The notes: generated from the sequence alone by a model not told the origin. 64,000 nucleotides of DNA from Methylobacterium currus (GCF_003058325.1 NZ_CP028843.1:208501-272500), one strand, 5' to 3'; numbered from the stretch's first letter, positions 43,855-56,573 are shown. Program-made: numbers and translations.

Positions 43855-44199
43855 TCACTCCCCCTCGTCCTTGCCGACCGCGGCCGTCGCCCGGTCGATC
43901 GCCTCCTTGACGGCGGGGCTGCCGGTCGAGGGATCGCTGATCCGGCGCAGGTTCTCCGGCGGCGTCTCGTCCTCGGTGGCCTGGCTGCCGTCGGTCGCGC
44001 CGATCGCGTCGAGGCGGTTGAAGTCCGAGGCGACCCGGGCGTCGCGGGCCTGTCCCATCGGATCGTGGGCCATGTCGGCTTGCGTGCGCTGCGGCACGCC
44101 GACATCGAGGGGCGAATCCTGCCCCATGTCCTGCCCATTGCGATCGGTATAGGGGTCGAAGTCGCGCAGCGAGGGCCGCGCCTGATCCGTCTTCGCCAT
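43855..44199 (-). CDS. Small hydrophilic protein
   Basis: A 114-residue polar protein starting MAKTDQARPSLRDFDPYTDR, with NGQDMGQDSPLDVGVPQRTQ and SDPSTGSPAVKEAIDRATAA. No membrane segment or domain seen. A good AGGAGA ribosome site precedes the ATG at 44199. First gene of a run of small hydrophilic proteins on this strand, divergent from a nitroreductase. Confidence 0.65.
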   Translation of the reverse strand: MAKTDQARPSLRDFDPYTDRNGQDMGQDSPLDVGVPQRTQADMAHDPMGQARDARVASDFNRLDAIGATDGSQATEDETPPENLRRISDPSTGSPAVKEAIDRATAAVGKDEGE

Positions 44200-44363
44200 C
44201 GATCCGTCTCCTGTTGCGGCCGGTTCGCTCGTGTCGAGGACAACACCGGGGGCGGTATGAGGTTTCCGCGGGTCAGCCGCGCCCAAGGTCCGGCGCTCCG
44301 GCCCGTGACAACCGCCGCGCTTGCTGGCAGGACGGCGCGACATCCACGGAGATCCTTACGCCC

Positions 44364-44963
44364 GTGACATCCGCCAATTCCCGTACCGCCGACCACCCGA
44401 TCGACGCGCTGTTCCTCGAGCGCTGGTCGCCCCGCGCCTTCACCGGCGAGGCGGTGCCGCTGCCTGAGCTGACGACGATGATCGAGGCGGCGCGCTGGGC
44501 CCCCTCGGGCTACAACTCGCAGCCCTGGCGCTTCGTCTACGCGCTTCGCGACACCCCCGCCTGGGAGGCGCTGTTCGGGCTCCTCGTGCCGTTCAACCAG
44601 GGCTGGGTGAAGAATGCCGGGGCGCTGGTGTTCATCGCCTCGAACGGGATGATGAACACCCAGGACGGGCTGAAGCCCTCCTACAGCGCGTCCTTCGACG
44701 CCGGCACGGCCTCGGCCCTGTTCCAGCTCCAGGCGATCAAGATGGGCTGGCACGCCCACGGCATGACCGGCTTCGACCACGAGCGGGCGCCGGCCGCCCT
44801 GAACCTGCCGCCCCACCACCGGGTCGAGGCCGCCTTCGCCATCGGCCGCAAGGCCGACCCGGCGACGCTGCCGGAGGAGATCCGCGCCCGCGAGACCCCG
44901 AACGGCCGCCATCCCCTGTCCGACTTCGTGTTCCAGGGCGGGTTCCCGCCGCGCGAGGCGTGA
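44364..44963 (+). CDS. Nitroreductase family protein
   Basis: A 199-residue FMN-dependent reductase of the nitroreductase fold. Seen: RWSPRAFTGEAVP near residue 20 (the RRS/RWSPR FMN-binding Arg), ARWAPSGYNSQPWRFVYA, ALFQLQAIKMGWHAHGMTGFD and AAFAIGRKADP. It is likely to reduce nitro or quinone compounds with NAD(P)H; the physiological substrate is unknown. GTG at 44364 follows GGAGA; the frame is open further upstream without protein character. Its stop overlaps the GTG of the acyl-CoA synthetase by four bases. Confidence 0.9.
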   Translation: MTSANSRTADHPIDALFLERWSPRAFTGEAVPLPELTTMIEAARWAPSGYNSQPWRFVYALRDTPAWEALFGLLVPFNQGWVKNAGALVFIASNGMMNTQDGLKPSYSASFDAGTASALFQLQAIKMGWHAHGMTGFDHERAPAALNLPPHHRVEAAFAIGRKADPATLPEEIRARETPNGRHPLSDFVFQGGFPPREA

Positions 44964-46573
44964 CCCCCACCTCCTACGAGGGTTTCGTCTCCGGGTTCCG
45001 CTGGCGGATCCCGGAGCGCTACAACATCGCGGTCGACGTCTGCGACCGCTGGGCCGCGGCCGATCCGGAGCGCACGGCGATCCTCGACGTGGCGCCGAAC
45101 GGCCGGGTGGAGGCCTGGACCTTCGCCGCCCTGCGCGAGGCGTCGAACCGTTTCGCCAACGCCCTGCGGGCCCACGGCATCCAGGCCGGCGACCGGGTGG
45201 CGGTGCTGCTGCCGCAATCCCCCGCGGTGGTGGTGGCCCATCTCGCGATCTACAAGCTCGGCGCCGTGGCGCTGCCGCTGGCGGTGGTGTTCGGGCCGGA
45301 AGGCCTGCTCCACCGCCTCGGCGACGCGGGGGCCCGGGCGGTCGTGACCCATGCGGGGGGCGTCGCCAAACTCGGACCTTTGCGCGACACGCTGCCGGAT
45401 CTCGACCTCGTCGTCTCGACCGACGGCGCCGGCGACCGCGCGCTCGGCTATGCGGGTCTTCTGGCGGCGGCCTCGCCGGACCTCGTCCCGGTCGACACGC
45501 GGGCCGACGACCCGGCCCTCATGATCTACACCTCCGGCACCACCGGCCCGCCGAAAGGGGCGCTGCACGGCCACCGGGTGCTGCTCGGCCACCTGCCGGG
45601 CTTTTCCATGATGCACGACTTCATGCCGAAGCCCGGCGACCGGATGTGGACCCCGGCCGACTGGGCCTGGGCCGGGGGCCTGCTCAACGCGCTCCTGCCG
45701 AGCCTGCATCACGGCGTCGCCGTGGTGGCGCGGAAGGCGGAAAAGTTCGAGCCCGAGGAGGCGTTCCGGCTGATGGCCGACCTCTCGGTCGCCAACGCCT
45801 TCGTGCCGCCGACGGCCCTGCGGATGCTGCGCACCGTGGACGATCCGCGCCGGCGCTTCGATCTCGGCGCGCTTCGCACCCTGGCCTCGGCCGGCGAGAT
45901 GCTGGGCCCCGAGACCTTACACTGGGCGCGCGGCTCCCTCGGGCTGACCGTCAACGAGGCCTACGGCCAGACCGAGTGCAACCTGGTGCTGGCCTCCTGT
46001 GCGGCGCTCGGTGTGGCCCGGGCGGGCTCCACCGGCCGGCCGGTGCCGGGCCATCGCGTCGCGGTCATCCGCCCCGACGGCAGCCCGGCGGCCCCCGACG
46101 AGACCGGCCAGATCGCCGTCGCCCGGCCCGACCCGGTGATGTTCCTGCGCTACTGGAACGACCCCGAGGCGACCGAGCGCAAGTTTTTGGGCGGCTGGAT
46201 GACCACCGGCGACCAGGGCCGGATGGATCCGGACGGCTACGTCCACTTCGTCGGCCGCGACGACGACGTCATCACCTCGGCCGGCTACCGGATCGGCCCC
46301 GGCGAGATCGAGGATTGCCTGCTGCGCCATCCGGCGGTGGCGCTGGCGGCGGCGGTGGGCAAGCCCGATCCGGTCCGCACCGAGATCGTCAAGGCCTTCG
46401 TGGTCCTGCGCCCTGGATATGCCGCCTCCGACGCGCTCGCCGCGGAGATCCAGGCCTTCGTGCGCACGCGGCTCTCGGCCCACGAATATCCACGCGAGAT
46501 CGCGTTCCGGCCGAGCCTGCCGCTCACCACGACCGGCAAGATCATCCGGCGAGTGCTGCGCGACGAGGCGTAG
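44960..46573 (+). CDS. Acyl-CoA synthetase (AMP-forming, medium-chain type)
   Basis: A 537-residue AMP-forming ligase of the medium-chain/ACSM group. P-loop MIYTSGTTGPPKGALHGH (canonical), FAALREASNRFANALRAHGI, PADWAWAGGLLNALLPSL, EAYGQTECNLVLASC, WMTTGDQGRMDPDGYVHFVG and the hinge-lysine region TTTGKIIRRVLRDEA. It is preceded by and coupled to a nitroreductase. Substrate is probably a medium-chain or branched acid; acetate is less likely given the ACSM-like hallmark WAWAGG. The wording of the catalytic Lys (TGKI) shows an intact enzyme. Confidence 0.9.
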   Translation: MTPTSYEGFVSGFRWRIPERYNIAVDVCDRWAAADPERTAILDVAPNGRVEAWTFAALREASNRFANALRAHGIQAGDRVAVLLPQSPAVVVAHLAIYKLGAVALPLAVVFGPEGLLHRLGDAGARAVVTHAGGVAKLGPLRDTLPDLDLVVSTDGAGDRALGYAGLLAAASPDLVPVDTRADDPALMIYTSGTTGPPKGALHGHRVLLGHLPGFSMMHDFMPKPGDRMWTPADWAWAGGLLNALLPSLHHGVAVVARKAEKFEPEEAFRLMADLSVANAFVPPTALRMLRTVDDPRRRFDLGALRTLASAGEMLGPETLHWARGSLGLTVNEAYGQTECNLVLASCAALGVARAGSTGRPVPGHRVAVIRPDGSPAAPDETGQIAVARPDPVMFLRYWNDPEATERKFLGGWMTTGDQGRMDPDGYVHFVGRDDDVITSAGYRIGPGEIEDCLLRHPAVALAAAVGKPDPVRTEIVKAFVVLRPGYAASDALAAEIQAFVRTRLSAHEYPREIAFRPSLPLTTTGKIIRRVLRDEA

Positions 46574-46719
46574 GCCGTGCCCGGCGCCGGAAGCGGCCCC
46601 GCGCCTCGCGATGATCATCCTACAGACTTCGTCTTCGTCGCGGCGCCGGACGATCGACCGTGTCGGCCGCAGACCGTCGCGCCCGATTGCCTCGCGATCG
46701 ATGTAATCACGGCTCGATC

Positions 46720-46786
46720 GCTTCAGTCTCGTTGAAATTTCTTCGAGCGAATACTGTTAGATCTTTATCGACGCCGAGACTGAAGC
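46720..46786. promoter_or_regulatory. Spaced 12-bp inverted repeat upstream of the LTA-synthase-fold gene
   Basis: GCTTCAGTCTCG (46720-46731) and CGAGACTGAAGC (46775-46786) are exact inverted copies separated by 43 AT-rich bases, ending 33 bases before the ATG at 46820. The loop region looks promoter-like in composition. It could be two half-sites for a looping regulator or a stem around an AT-rich loop in the mRNA leader. Confidence 0.5.
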
Positions 46787-46819
46787 CAAAATTAAGAAAA
46801 AACCGGCTACGAAGCCCTC

Positions 46820-48208
46820 ATGCTTCTACGTCATGGAGCGGCGGTTTACGCCGCAACCCTGCGATTCATGCGGTGCGTTTCGGCACTCATCCTGTCGGCT
46901 CGGCCGAGTCTGCTCCTGATCGTCGGCGGCCTCGTGCTGCCGAACGTCCTGGCGCTCGCCGCCTGCACCGTCGCGGGCGTGCCGACGCGGACGGGCGCCA
47001 TCGCGCTCTACGCCGCGGTCGCGCTCCTGGGCGGACGGCTGCCGGGCTGGGCGCTCGTGCTGCTCGGCCTGGCGACGGTGCTGTTCGATCTCGTCTTCGC
47101 CGTCGGCCGGATGTTCTTCCTCGATCCCGCGATGGTCCTGCACCTGATCGACGCCGAGCTGCTGGCGTCGCTCCTGGCGACGCCCGCCTACGCGGCCGGC
47201 ACCCTCGCGGCTCTCTGCGCCACGCTCGCGTACCTGGCCGTCCTGCTGCGGGCCGGCCCGACGATGCGCCAGGGCAGCCGTCCCGCCCTCGCGGCGGCGG
47301 CTGCCGGGCTGCTTCTCGGCGACGGCCTGGTCAACGGCTCCTCAGCTTACGATTTCGGGCCGCTCGCGAGCATCGGCCAGCCCTTCGAAGCGGCCAGCCT
47401 AAGCTCCGGCTTCGCGGCCCTGCCCGACCAGGCGCGGCCGCCCCGTCGGGCCCTGCTGGTGATGGTCGAGAGCCTGGGCCTCCTGCGCGATGCCGGTCGG
47501 CACGCGATCCTGACGGCCGCGTTCGACGATCCGGCCCTGCGCCGGCTCTACACGGTCACGACGGGCACCAGCGCCTTCTTCGGGGCCACCGCGTCGGGTG
47601 AGATGCGCGAGCTGTGCCGCACCTACCGCTCCCACCTCCAGGTCTTCGCCGCGGGCCATCCGACCTGCCTGCCCGCTCGATTCGCCGCCCACGGCTACCG
47701 CACGATCTCGGTGCACGGCTACCATGCGGGCTTCTACGACCGCGCGCAGTGGTACCCGCTGGTCGGGTTCCAGCAGAGCCTGTTCGGCGAGGCGCTGGCG
47801 CCCCGCTTCGCCAGGACCTGCGGCGGTCCGTTCCCGGGCCCCTGCGACACCGACGTGGCGGAGGTGGTCGAGGCCGAGCTGGCGGCGCCCGGGCCCGCCT
47901 TCGTCTACTGGCTCACCCTGACCTCGCACGTGCCGGTGCCACGGGACGGGGCGACGGGGCGGCAGGATTGTCGGCACCCGGGCAGCCCCTTCGCCGACCG
48001 CGAGGTCTGCGCCATGGTGGGGATCTGGCAGGACGTGTTCGCGGCGGTGTCGCGCATCGCCCTGGCCCATCCGGGAACCGAGATCCTGCTCGTCGGCGAT
48101 CACGCCCCGCCTTTGTGGCGCCGGGCCGCCCGCGATGCCTTCGAGCCCGGCAGGGTACCGTGGATCCGGCTCGCGCCGATCCCGACCGCCACCGTGGCCT
48201 TGCCGTAA
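46820..48208 (+). CDS. Membrane sulfatase-like phosphotransferase (LTA synthase fold)
   Basis: A 462-residue integral membrane enzyme of the alkaline-phosphatase/sulfatase superfamily. About five hydrophobic segments fill residues 25-170, then a periplasmic catalytic domain: LLVMVESLG (metal Glu), TGTSAFFGATASGEMRELCR (nucleophile Thr region), SVHGYHAGFYDRAQWYP, LTLTSHVPVP and GDHAPP (metal Asp-His). These match the LTA-synthase/phosphoethanolamine-transferase group, so it probably moves a phospho-head group to a glycan or lipid; acceptor unknown. The loss of the last part of the typical catalytic domain after GDHAPP makes it slightly short. A bidirectional terminator follows. Confidence 0.8.
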   Translation: MLLRHGAAVYAATLRFMRCVSALILSARPSLLLIVGGLVLPNVLALAACTVAGVPTRTGAIALYAAVALLGGRLPGWALVLLGLATVLFDLVFAVGRMFFLDPAMVLHLIDAELLASLLATPAYAAGTLAALCATLAYLAVLLRAGPTMRQGSRPALAAAAAGLLLGDGLVNGSSAYDFGPLASIGQPFEAASLSSGFAALPDQARPPRRALLVMVESLGLLRDAGRHAILTAAFDDPALRRLYTVTTGTSAFFGATASGEMRELCRTYRSHLQVFAAGHPTCLPARFAAHGYRTISVHGYHAGFYDRAQWYPLVGFQQSLFGEALAPRFARTCGGPFPGPCDTDVAEVVEAELAAPGPAFVYWLTLTSHVPVPRDGATGRQDCRHPGSPFADREVCAMVGIWQDVFAAVSRIALAHPGTEILLVGDHAPPLWRRAARDAFEPGRVPWIRLAPIPTATVALP

Positions 48209-48214
48209 AAGGAA

Positions 48215-48247
48215 GAGGGCGGCGGGACTTCCGGTCCCGCCGCCCTC
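48215..48247. terminator. Bidirectional terminator between convergent genes
   Basis: GAGGGCGGCGGGAC (48215-48228) pairs exactly with GTCCCGCCGCCCTC (48234-48247), a 14-bp stem with a five-base loop. Reading leftwards it is followed by TTCCTTTT, so it suits the end of the minus-strand ATP synthase operon. It also ends the convergent plus-strand gene. Confidence 0.85.
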
Positions 48248-48277
48248 TCGATGTCCGAACCGGCGCAGATCCGGCGA

Positions 48278-48679
48278 TCAGAAGCTCAGTGCCACCTTGG
48301 CCTCGCGCAGCTGCGCGATCTGCCCCTCGATCTCGATCTTGCGGTCGTAATCGTCGGTGGCATCGTAGAGCAGCTCGGCCGCCGCGATGTCGGCGTCGAT
48401 GATCGCGGGCGTCAGCTCCTCGACCGGGGTCGCGCGCTCGGCGATCACGGTGAGCGAGGTGGCGTTGATCTCGGCGAAGCCCCCGCGCACCAGCACCCGC
48501 TTGCCGACCTGCGGGCTCTCGGTGATGACCAGCATGCCGGTCTTGAGGGTGGTGAGCACGGGCGCATGCCCGGGCAGCACCGTCATCTCGCCCTCGGAGC
48601 CCGGAAGCTGCACGGCATCGACCGCGCCGGAATAGAGGATCCGCTCGGGGCCGACGAGGTCGAACTGGAAGGTGGCCAT
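48278..48679 (-). CDS. atpC: ATP synthase F1 epsilon subunit
   Basis: Rotor-associated subunit of F1, regulates ATP hydrolysis. The 133-residue protein has FQFDLVGPERILYSGAVDAV, PGSEGEMTVLPGHAPVLTTL and VRGGFAEINATSLTVIAE, the standard N-terminal beta-sandwich, and a short C-terminal helical hairpin. Last gene of the atpHAGDC operon; a strong hairpin follows 31 bases after its stop. Confidence 0.97.
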   Translation of the reverse strand: MATFQFDLVGPERILYSGAVDAVQLPGSEGEMTVLPGHAPVLTTLKTGMLVITESPQVGKRVLVRGGFAEINATSLTVIAERATPVEELTPAIIDADIAAAELLYDATDDYDRKIEIEGQIAQLREAKVALSF

Positions 48680-48772
48680 GGGGTAGGGTCGTTTCCGGTT
48701 TCGTCAGGCGCGACAGGACTTTGCGCGATAGGGCCCGGCCTCGCGGCCGGGCCCGTCTGGGGTCGCTGCCGA

Positions 48773-51140
<2,368 letters not shown>

Positions 51141-51171
51141 CGGAGCGTCCTTTGGTGTCGAGCCTTGGGGC

Positions 51172-52701
<1,530 letters not shown>

Positions 52702-52768
52702 CTGGACCTTCCCTCGTTCGTTCGCGTGTCGGGCGTTATTCGGGGTGTCGGCGGATGCGGCGGGGCCC

Positions 52769-53341
52769 TTAGCGGGCGCCCTGCATCGCCAGGCGGATGC
52801 TGTTGAGCTTGGTGCGCAAGGAGGCGTCGACCATGCGGCTGCCGAGCTTGACGACGATGCCGCCGATCAGGCTCGGGTCGATGCGCAGGTCGAGGTCGAC
52901 CTCGGCCTTCGCCACGTCCTTGAGGGACGCCTTGATGTCCTGGAGCACCGCGTCGGAGGGCTTCTCGGCCAGCCGCACCTCGGCCCGCACGATGCCCTTC
53001 GACTCGCGGACCAGCTCGCGATAGGCGCGAATCATGTTCGGCAGGGCGAAGAGCCGCCGGTTGGCGGCCGACAGGCGGATGAAGTTGGCGGCGATGCCCC
53101 CGATCCCGGCCTTGGCCAGCACGGCCTCGATCGCCTTGACCTGATCCTCGGCCGAGAAGGCCGGGCTGCGCACGAGGCGCCGCAGGTCGGCGCTCTCGGT
53201 CAGCAGGGCGTCGAACCGGTCGAGCCCGTCAGACACCGCGTCGACGGCCCGCTCGTCGCGGGCGAGCTCGAACAACGCCGAGGCGTACCGCCCGGCGACG
53301 CCCGCCAGGGGAGAACCCGATTCCGATGCGTTCTGAGCCAC
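52769..53341 (-). CDS. atpH: ATP synthase F1 delta subunit
   Basis: Peripheral-stalk subunit (OSCP) joining F1 to the b-subunits. The 190-residue protein has [59 protein letters not shown] and the C-terminal [20 protein letters not shown]. First gene of the operon; F0 genes are encoded elsewhere, as is usual in alphaproteobacteria. The operon promoter should lie in the 380-base gap behind it. Confidence 0.96.
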   Translation of the reverse strand: MAQNASESGSPLAGVAGRYASALFELARDERAVDAVSDGLDRFDALLTESADLRRLVRSPAFSAEDQVKAIEAVLAKAGIGGIAANFIRLSAANRRLFALPNMIRAYRELVRESKGIVRAEVRLAEKPSDAVLQDIKASLKDVAKAEVDLDLRIDPSLIGGIVVKLGSRMVDASLRTKLNSIRLAMQGAR

Positions 53342-53723
53342 CAGCGCTCTCTCTTCATGTCCTGGCCCGACGGGTCCGGCCGCATCGCGCCGGCCTGGAG
53401 TGGAGCGGCGGCGGCGCGCGGCCCGTCGATGATGGGAAAGGCTCCGGCACGAGAAGAATGCCCCCTCCCCCGGCGCGGCGCCGGCCTAGCATGGGTTTTC
53501 GGGGGGCGCAAGGCGAGCGGAGGCGCGCCAATCGCGAGGCGGGCCGTGAGCTTAAACCCATCCGGCGCCTCGCGGTTGCGGGGACGGGGCGCACCTTCGA
53601 CGATGGTCCCATTGCGCTGCGGGACAATGCCGGTGCCCGGGCGCAGGGAGGATTTTCCTCCGCGGCGCCGGGCCGCGGAGGTTTCGAGCAGGTTTCCAAG
53701 GCATTTCCGGGCTCGGACCGGTC
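53342..53723. other. Upstream gap of the atp operon with a GC hairpin
   Basis: This 382-base region between the DsbA-like stop and the atpH start has no supported gene. A perfect 10-bp stem with a five-base loop (CCTCCGCGGC at 53657-53666, GCCGCGGAGG at 53672-53681) lies 43 bases after the DsbA-like stop and may end that transcript, although no T run follows on the minus strand. The atp promoter is presumed to be in the remainder. Confidence 0.55.
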
Positions 53724-54425
53724 TCAGCTCCCGCAGGCGATCTCGTCGCACTCGGCCACGTTGGAGAGCACCCGGGCGAGGCTCTTCGGGCCCGGATAGC
53801 CCAGGAGCGCCGAGGTGCCGACGACGTAGGACGGGGTGGCGTGGAGACCGAGATTCGCCGCGAGGCTCATCTGGCTTTTCAGCGCCTCCCGCACCTCGTC
53901 GGAATCCGCCGCCTGCTCGATGGCGGCCCGGTCATGCCCGAGGCGCGCCGCCGCCTCGAGCGCCCGGGGCCCGTCGTTTCGCCCGGAGGTGCCGGGGCCG
54001 AGGAGCGCGGCGTAGAGCTTCGCGGTCGCCGCCGAGCCGCCGGTGCGCTGCACGGCGAGCGCCACCTTGGCGGCCTGGGCCGATTGCACCGACAGGATCG
54101 GGTTGTTGACGAGCCCGATGCGCAGGTCCGGATTGGCCTTGACCAGGTCGTCGAGGTCGCGTGCCGCCGCCCGGCACCACGGGCAATTGTAATCGAAGAA
54201 CTCGTAGAGCGTGACCGAGGCCTCCCGCGGCCCGAGCCAGGTCACGCCGCGCAGGCGGCCGATCTCGGAGGCGAGCTCGCCCGGCAGGCGGGTATTGGGG
54301 ATCGGCTGGCCGTTGTCGCCGGTCACCGCGCGCCACTGGCCCTCGGCCTGCGCCCGGGCCTTGGTGGCGAGGGTGGGGAGCGTCGCCAGGGAGGCGGCCA
54401 GGAGGGTGCGGCGGGAGAGCGACAT
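53724..54425 (-). CDS. Exported DsbA-family thiol-disulfide protein
   Basis: A 233-residue secreted thioredoxin-fold protein. The N-terminus SLSRRTLLAASLATLP is a twin-arginine-type signal ending near KARAQA. Catalytic CPWC is in FFDYNCPWCRAAARDLDDL, followed by IGLVNNPILSVQSAQAAKVA, and the cis-Pro loop is in HATPSYVVGTSALLGYPG, typical of BdbD/ScsC-like DsbA proteins. The Cys pair at the C-terminus (AECDEIACGS) may form a further disulfide. ATG 54425 is preferred over the upstream frame because it gives the Tat signal. Glutathione peroxidase is upstream on the same strand. Confidence 0.87.
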   Translation of the reverse strand: MSLSRRTLLAASLATLPTLATKARAQAEGQWRAVTGDNGQPIPNTRLPGELASEIGRLRGVTWLGPREASVTLYEFFDYNCPWCRAAARDLDDLVKANPDLRIGLVNNPILSVQSAQAAKVALAVQRTGGSAATAKLYAALLGPGTSGRNDGPRALEAAARLGHDRAAIEQAADSDEVREALKSQMSLAANLGLHATPSYVVGTSALLGYPGPKSLARVLSNVAECDEIACGS

Positions 54426-54501
54426 GATGGTTTCGCGTCCAGGGCGACAGGTACTCGTCACCCTTGATGACTAGCTCGGCCATTTTGGCCGGATGATGGC
54501 C

Positions 54502-54993
54502 TCACGCCGGCTCCGCCAGCGCCTCCCCCACAGCAGCCTCAAGCGCCTCCGGCTTCACCCGCGGGGCAAAGCGCGCGATCACCCGCCCGTCGCGGCCGAC
54601 CAGGAACTTGGTGAAGTTCCACTTGATCGCGCGCGTGCCGAACAGCCCCGGCCGGGCCTGCATGAGGTGGGTGAAGAGCGGCTCGGCTCTGCCTCCGTTC
54701 ACCTCGACCTTGGCGAAGAGCGGGAAGCTGACGTCGTATGTCAGCGTGCAGAACCGGGCGATCTCCTCGGCATTGCCCGGCTCCTGGGCGCCGAACTGGT
54801 TGCAGGGAAACCCCAATACCACGAGGCCGGCCTCGCGGTGGCGACGCCACAGGGCCTCCAGCCCGGCATATTGCGGGGTGAAGCCGCAGGCCGAGGCGGT
54901 GTTGACGATGAGCAGCACCTTGCCGCGGTACGACGCCAGCGGGTGGGGCGTGCCGTCCGGGGCGGCGGGGGCGAAGTCATGGACCGTCGTCAT
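54502..54993 (-). CDS. Glutathione peroxidase family protein
   Basis: A 163-residue thiol peroxidase that reduces hydroperoxides, probably using thioredoxin or glutathione. The peroxidatic Cys36 (not selenocysteine) is in VNTASACGFTPQY; the other triad members are Gln in FPCNQFGAQEPG and Trp in KWNFTKFLVGRDG. No signal peptide, so it is cytoplasmic. ATG 54993 gives the standard short N-terminus (MTTVHDFAPA). Confidence 0.93.
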   Translation of the reverse strand: MTTVHDFAPAAPDGTPHPLASYRGKVLLIVNTASACGFTPQYAGLEALWRRHREAGLVVLGFPCNQFGAQEPGNAEEIARFCTLTYDVSFPLFAKVEVNGGRAEPLFTHLMQARPGLFGTRAIKWNFTKFLVGRDGRVIARFAPRVKPEALEAAVGEALAEPA

Positions 54994-55031
54994 GGCCGCC
55001 TTATGCCTCACCCGGCGGCGAAGGTCTCGCC

Positions 55032-56237
55032 TCAGCGTGCGGCCAGCACCCGCTCCGCCGCCGCCGCCAGCACCCGCACCCCGAGCGCCAGGTCCTCCTC
55101 CTTGGTGTCCTCGGCCCAGTGATGGCTGATGCCGCCGATCGAGGGCACGAACAGCATCGCGGCGGGCATCACCTTGGCGACGTTCTGGGCGTCGTGGCCG
55201 GCGCCCGAGGGCATCGTCTGCCAGCCGCCGGGGCACAGGGCCTCGGCCGCCTCCGACAGCGCCCCCATCAGGCCGGGATCGCACAGGGCCGGGGTGTTGC
55301 GGGAGATCTCTTCGAGGGTCGCGGTGCAGCGCTCGCGCCGGTTGCTCTCGCGGATCAGCGCCCGCAGGGTCGCCTCCATCCGCTCCAGCACCGGCACCGC
55401 GACGTCGCGGATCTGAAACAGGATCTCGGCCCGGCCCGGGATGATGCTCGGCGCGCCGGGATCGAGGGTGATGCGGCCGGTGGTCCAGGTGCTGCGCTCG
55501 CCGCAGACCTGCGGAAAGGCCTGGTCGATGGCGGAGAGGAGGCGCACGGCGGTCAGGCCTGCATCGCGGCGCTCCGCCATGGTGGTGCCGCCGGCATGGT
55601 CCTGCGCGCCCTCGATCACGATCCGCCACTGCCAGATCGCCACGATTCCGGTGACGATCCCGAGGCGCAAACCCGTCGATTCGAGCTGCGTTCCCTGCTC
55701 GATATGCATCTCCAGGAAGCCGCGGTAGCGCCCCGCCTCCAGCTGCATCCGCGGCAGGCCGGCGAGACCGGCGGAAGCCAGCGCCGCGCGCAAAGGGGTT
55801 CCGTCGGTGCGGTTGTGGCTGCCGTCGATCTCGGCCTCGGTGACCTCGCCGATGGCGGAGCGGCTGCCCAGGAAGCCGACGTCGAAATGCCCCTCCTCGT
55901 CCGCGAAGGCGCAGACATCGACCGGCAGCCCGGCCCGGGCGAGCGCGAGGCCGGCCACCACGCCGAGCGCCCCGTCGAGCCAGCCGGCCTCGTTCTGGCT
56001 CTCGATATGGCTGCCGACGAGGAGGTGCGGACCGTCACCCCGATGACGCCCGAGGACGGTGCCGACGCCGTCGATGGTCGGGTCGAGCCCGCATTCCTCC
56101 AGGCGCCGCATCAGCCAGCGCCGGGATTCCATGTCCTGGGCTGAGTAGGTCGGGCGGTGCACGCCGGTGCGGAAGCGGCCGATCGCCCGCAGGTCGTGGA
56201 GATCCTTGAGAAAAGCCTGCGTGTCGATCGCCCGCAT
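55032..56237 (-). CDS. M20-family amidohydrolase (allantoate/N-carbamoyl amino acid type)
   Basis: A 401-residue di-zinc amidohydrolase of the allantoate amidohydrolase/N-carbamoyl-L-amino acid hydrolase group. Metal-site segments: LLVGSHIESQNEAGWLDGAL (His and Asp), VDVCAFADEEGHFDVGFLGS (Glu pair) and FLEMHIEQGTQLE (His); a further His is in PSIGGISHHWAED. Dimer-domain loop SIIPGRAEILFQIRDV. The substrate is unclear; with allA at 33.7 kb in the window, an allantoate-degrading role is attractive but the genes are 20 kb apart. Confidence 0.85.
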   Translation of the reverse strand: MRAIDTQAFLKDLHDLRAIGRFRTGVHRPTYSAQDMESRRWLMRRLEECGLDPTIDGVGTVLGRHRGDGPHLLVGSHIESQNEAGWLDGALGVVAGLALARAGLPVDVCAFADEEGHFDVGFLGSRSAIGEVTEAEIDGSHNRTDGTPLRAALASAGLAGLPRMQLEAGRYRGFLEMHIEQGTQLESTGLRLGIVTGIVAIWQWRIVIEGAQDHAGGTTMAERRDAGLTAVRLLSAIDQAFPQVCGERSTWTTGRITLDPGAPSIIPGRAEILFQIRDVAVPVLERMEATLRALIRESNRRERCTATLEEISRNTPALCDPGLMGALSEAAEALCPGGWQTMPSGAGHDAQNVAKVMPAAMLFVPSIGGISHHWAEDTKEEDLALGVRVLAAAAERVLAAR

Positions 56238-56489
56238 GATGCTCGCTGCCCTCCGTGGCCGCCCGGAACCGGGACGGTCGGGCGTGGCTCGTTCGAGGCA
56301 CGATCCGTACCAGGGCGCACCTGGTCAAGCTATAACAAGCAGCACCGGGGGGATGGCGCCCCATCCGGGCCCGCTTCGGCCCGCCGCGCCGATCACGGCA
56401 AAAAGAAGGCCCGCCGGAGCGGACCTTGGTAGCAGTTCCCGCCCGGGAACCACGCGGCAGCGGACCGGGTTTGGTCCTGTGCAGGGCGG

Positions 56490-56573
56490 TGGCGATGCCG
56501 CTGCGCTGCTCGCGCCCTCCTCGGGCGTTTCCTCCCTAGACTCGGGCCGCCTTCTCGTGGGGCGGCCCTTTTT
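56490..56573 (+). ncRNA. Candidate suhB/mmgR-type (alpha-r8) small RNA
   Basis: The 3' part resembles the alphaproteobacterial suhB/mmgR sRNA family: a small hairpin CGCCC-TCCTC-GGGCG (56513-56527) with an anti-Shine-Dalgarno loop, a single-stranded TTTCCTCCCTAGACTC tract and a Rho-independent terminator (GGGCCGCC/GGCGGCCC, 56544-56568, then TTTTT). I recall that layout from family descriptions, not from a search. The 5' end is not defined; 56490 is a guess based on a length of about 80 nt. Such RNAs pair with ribosome sites via Hfq; mmgR of Sinorhizobium is linked to storage-polymer and nitrogen control. Confidence 0.6.
56544..56573 (+). terminator. Rho-independent terminator of the candidate sRNA
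   Basis: GGGCCGCC (56544-56551) pairs with GGCGGCCC (56561-56568) around a nine-base loop, followed by five T residues. Orientation is plus strand. No protein gene ends just upstream on this strand, which is the main reason to suspect an independent RNA. Confidence 0.85.
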
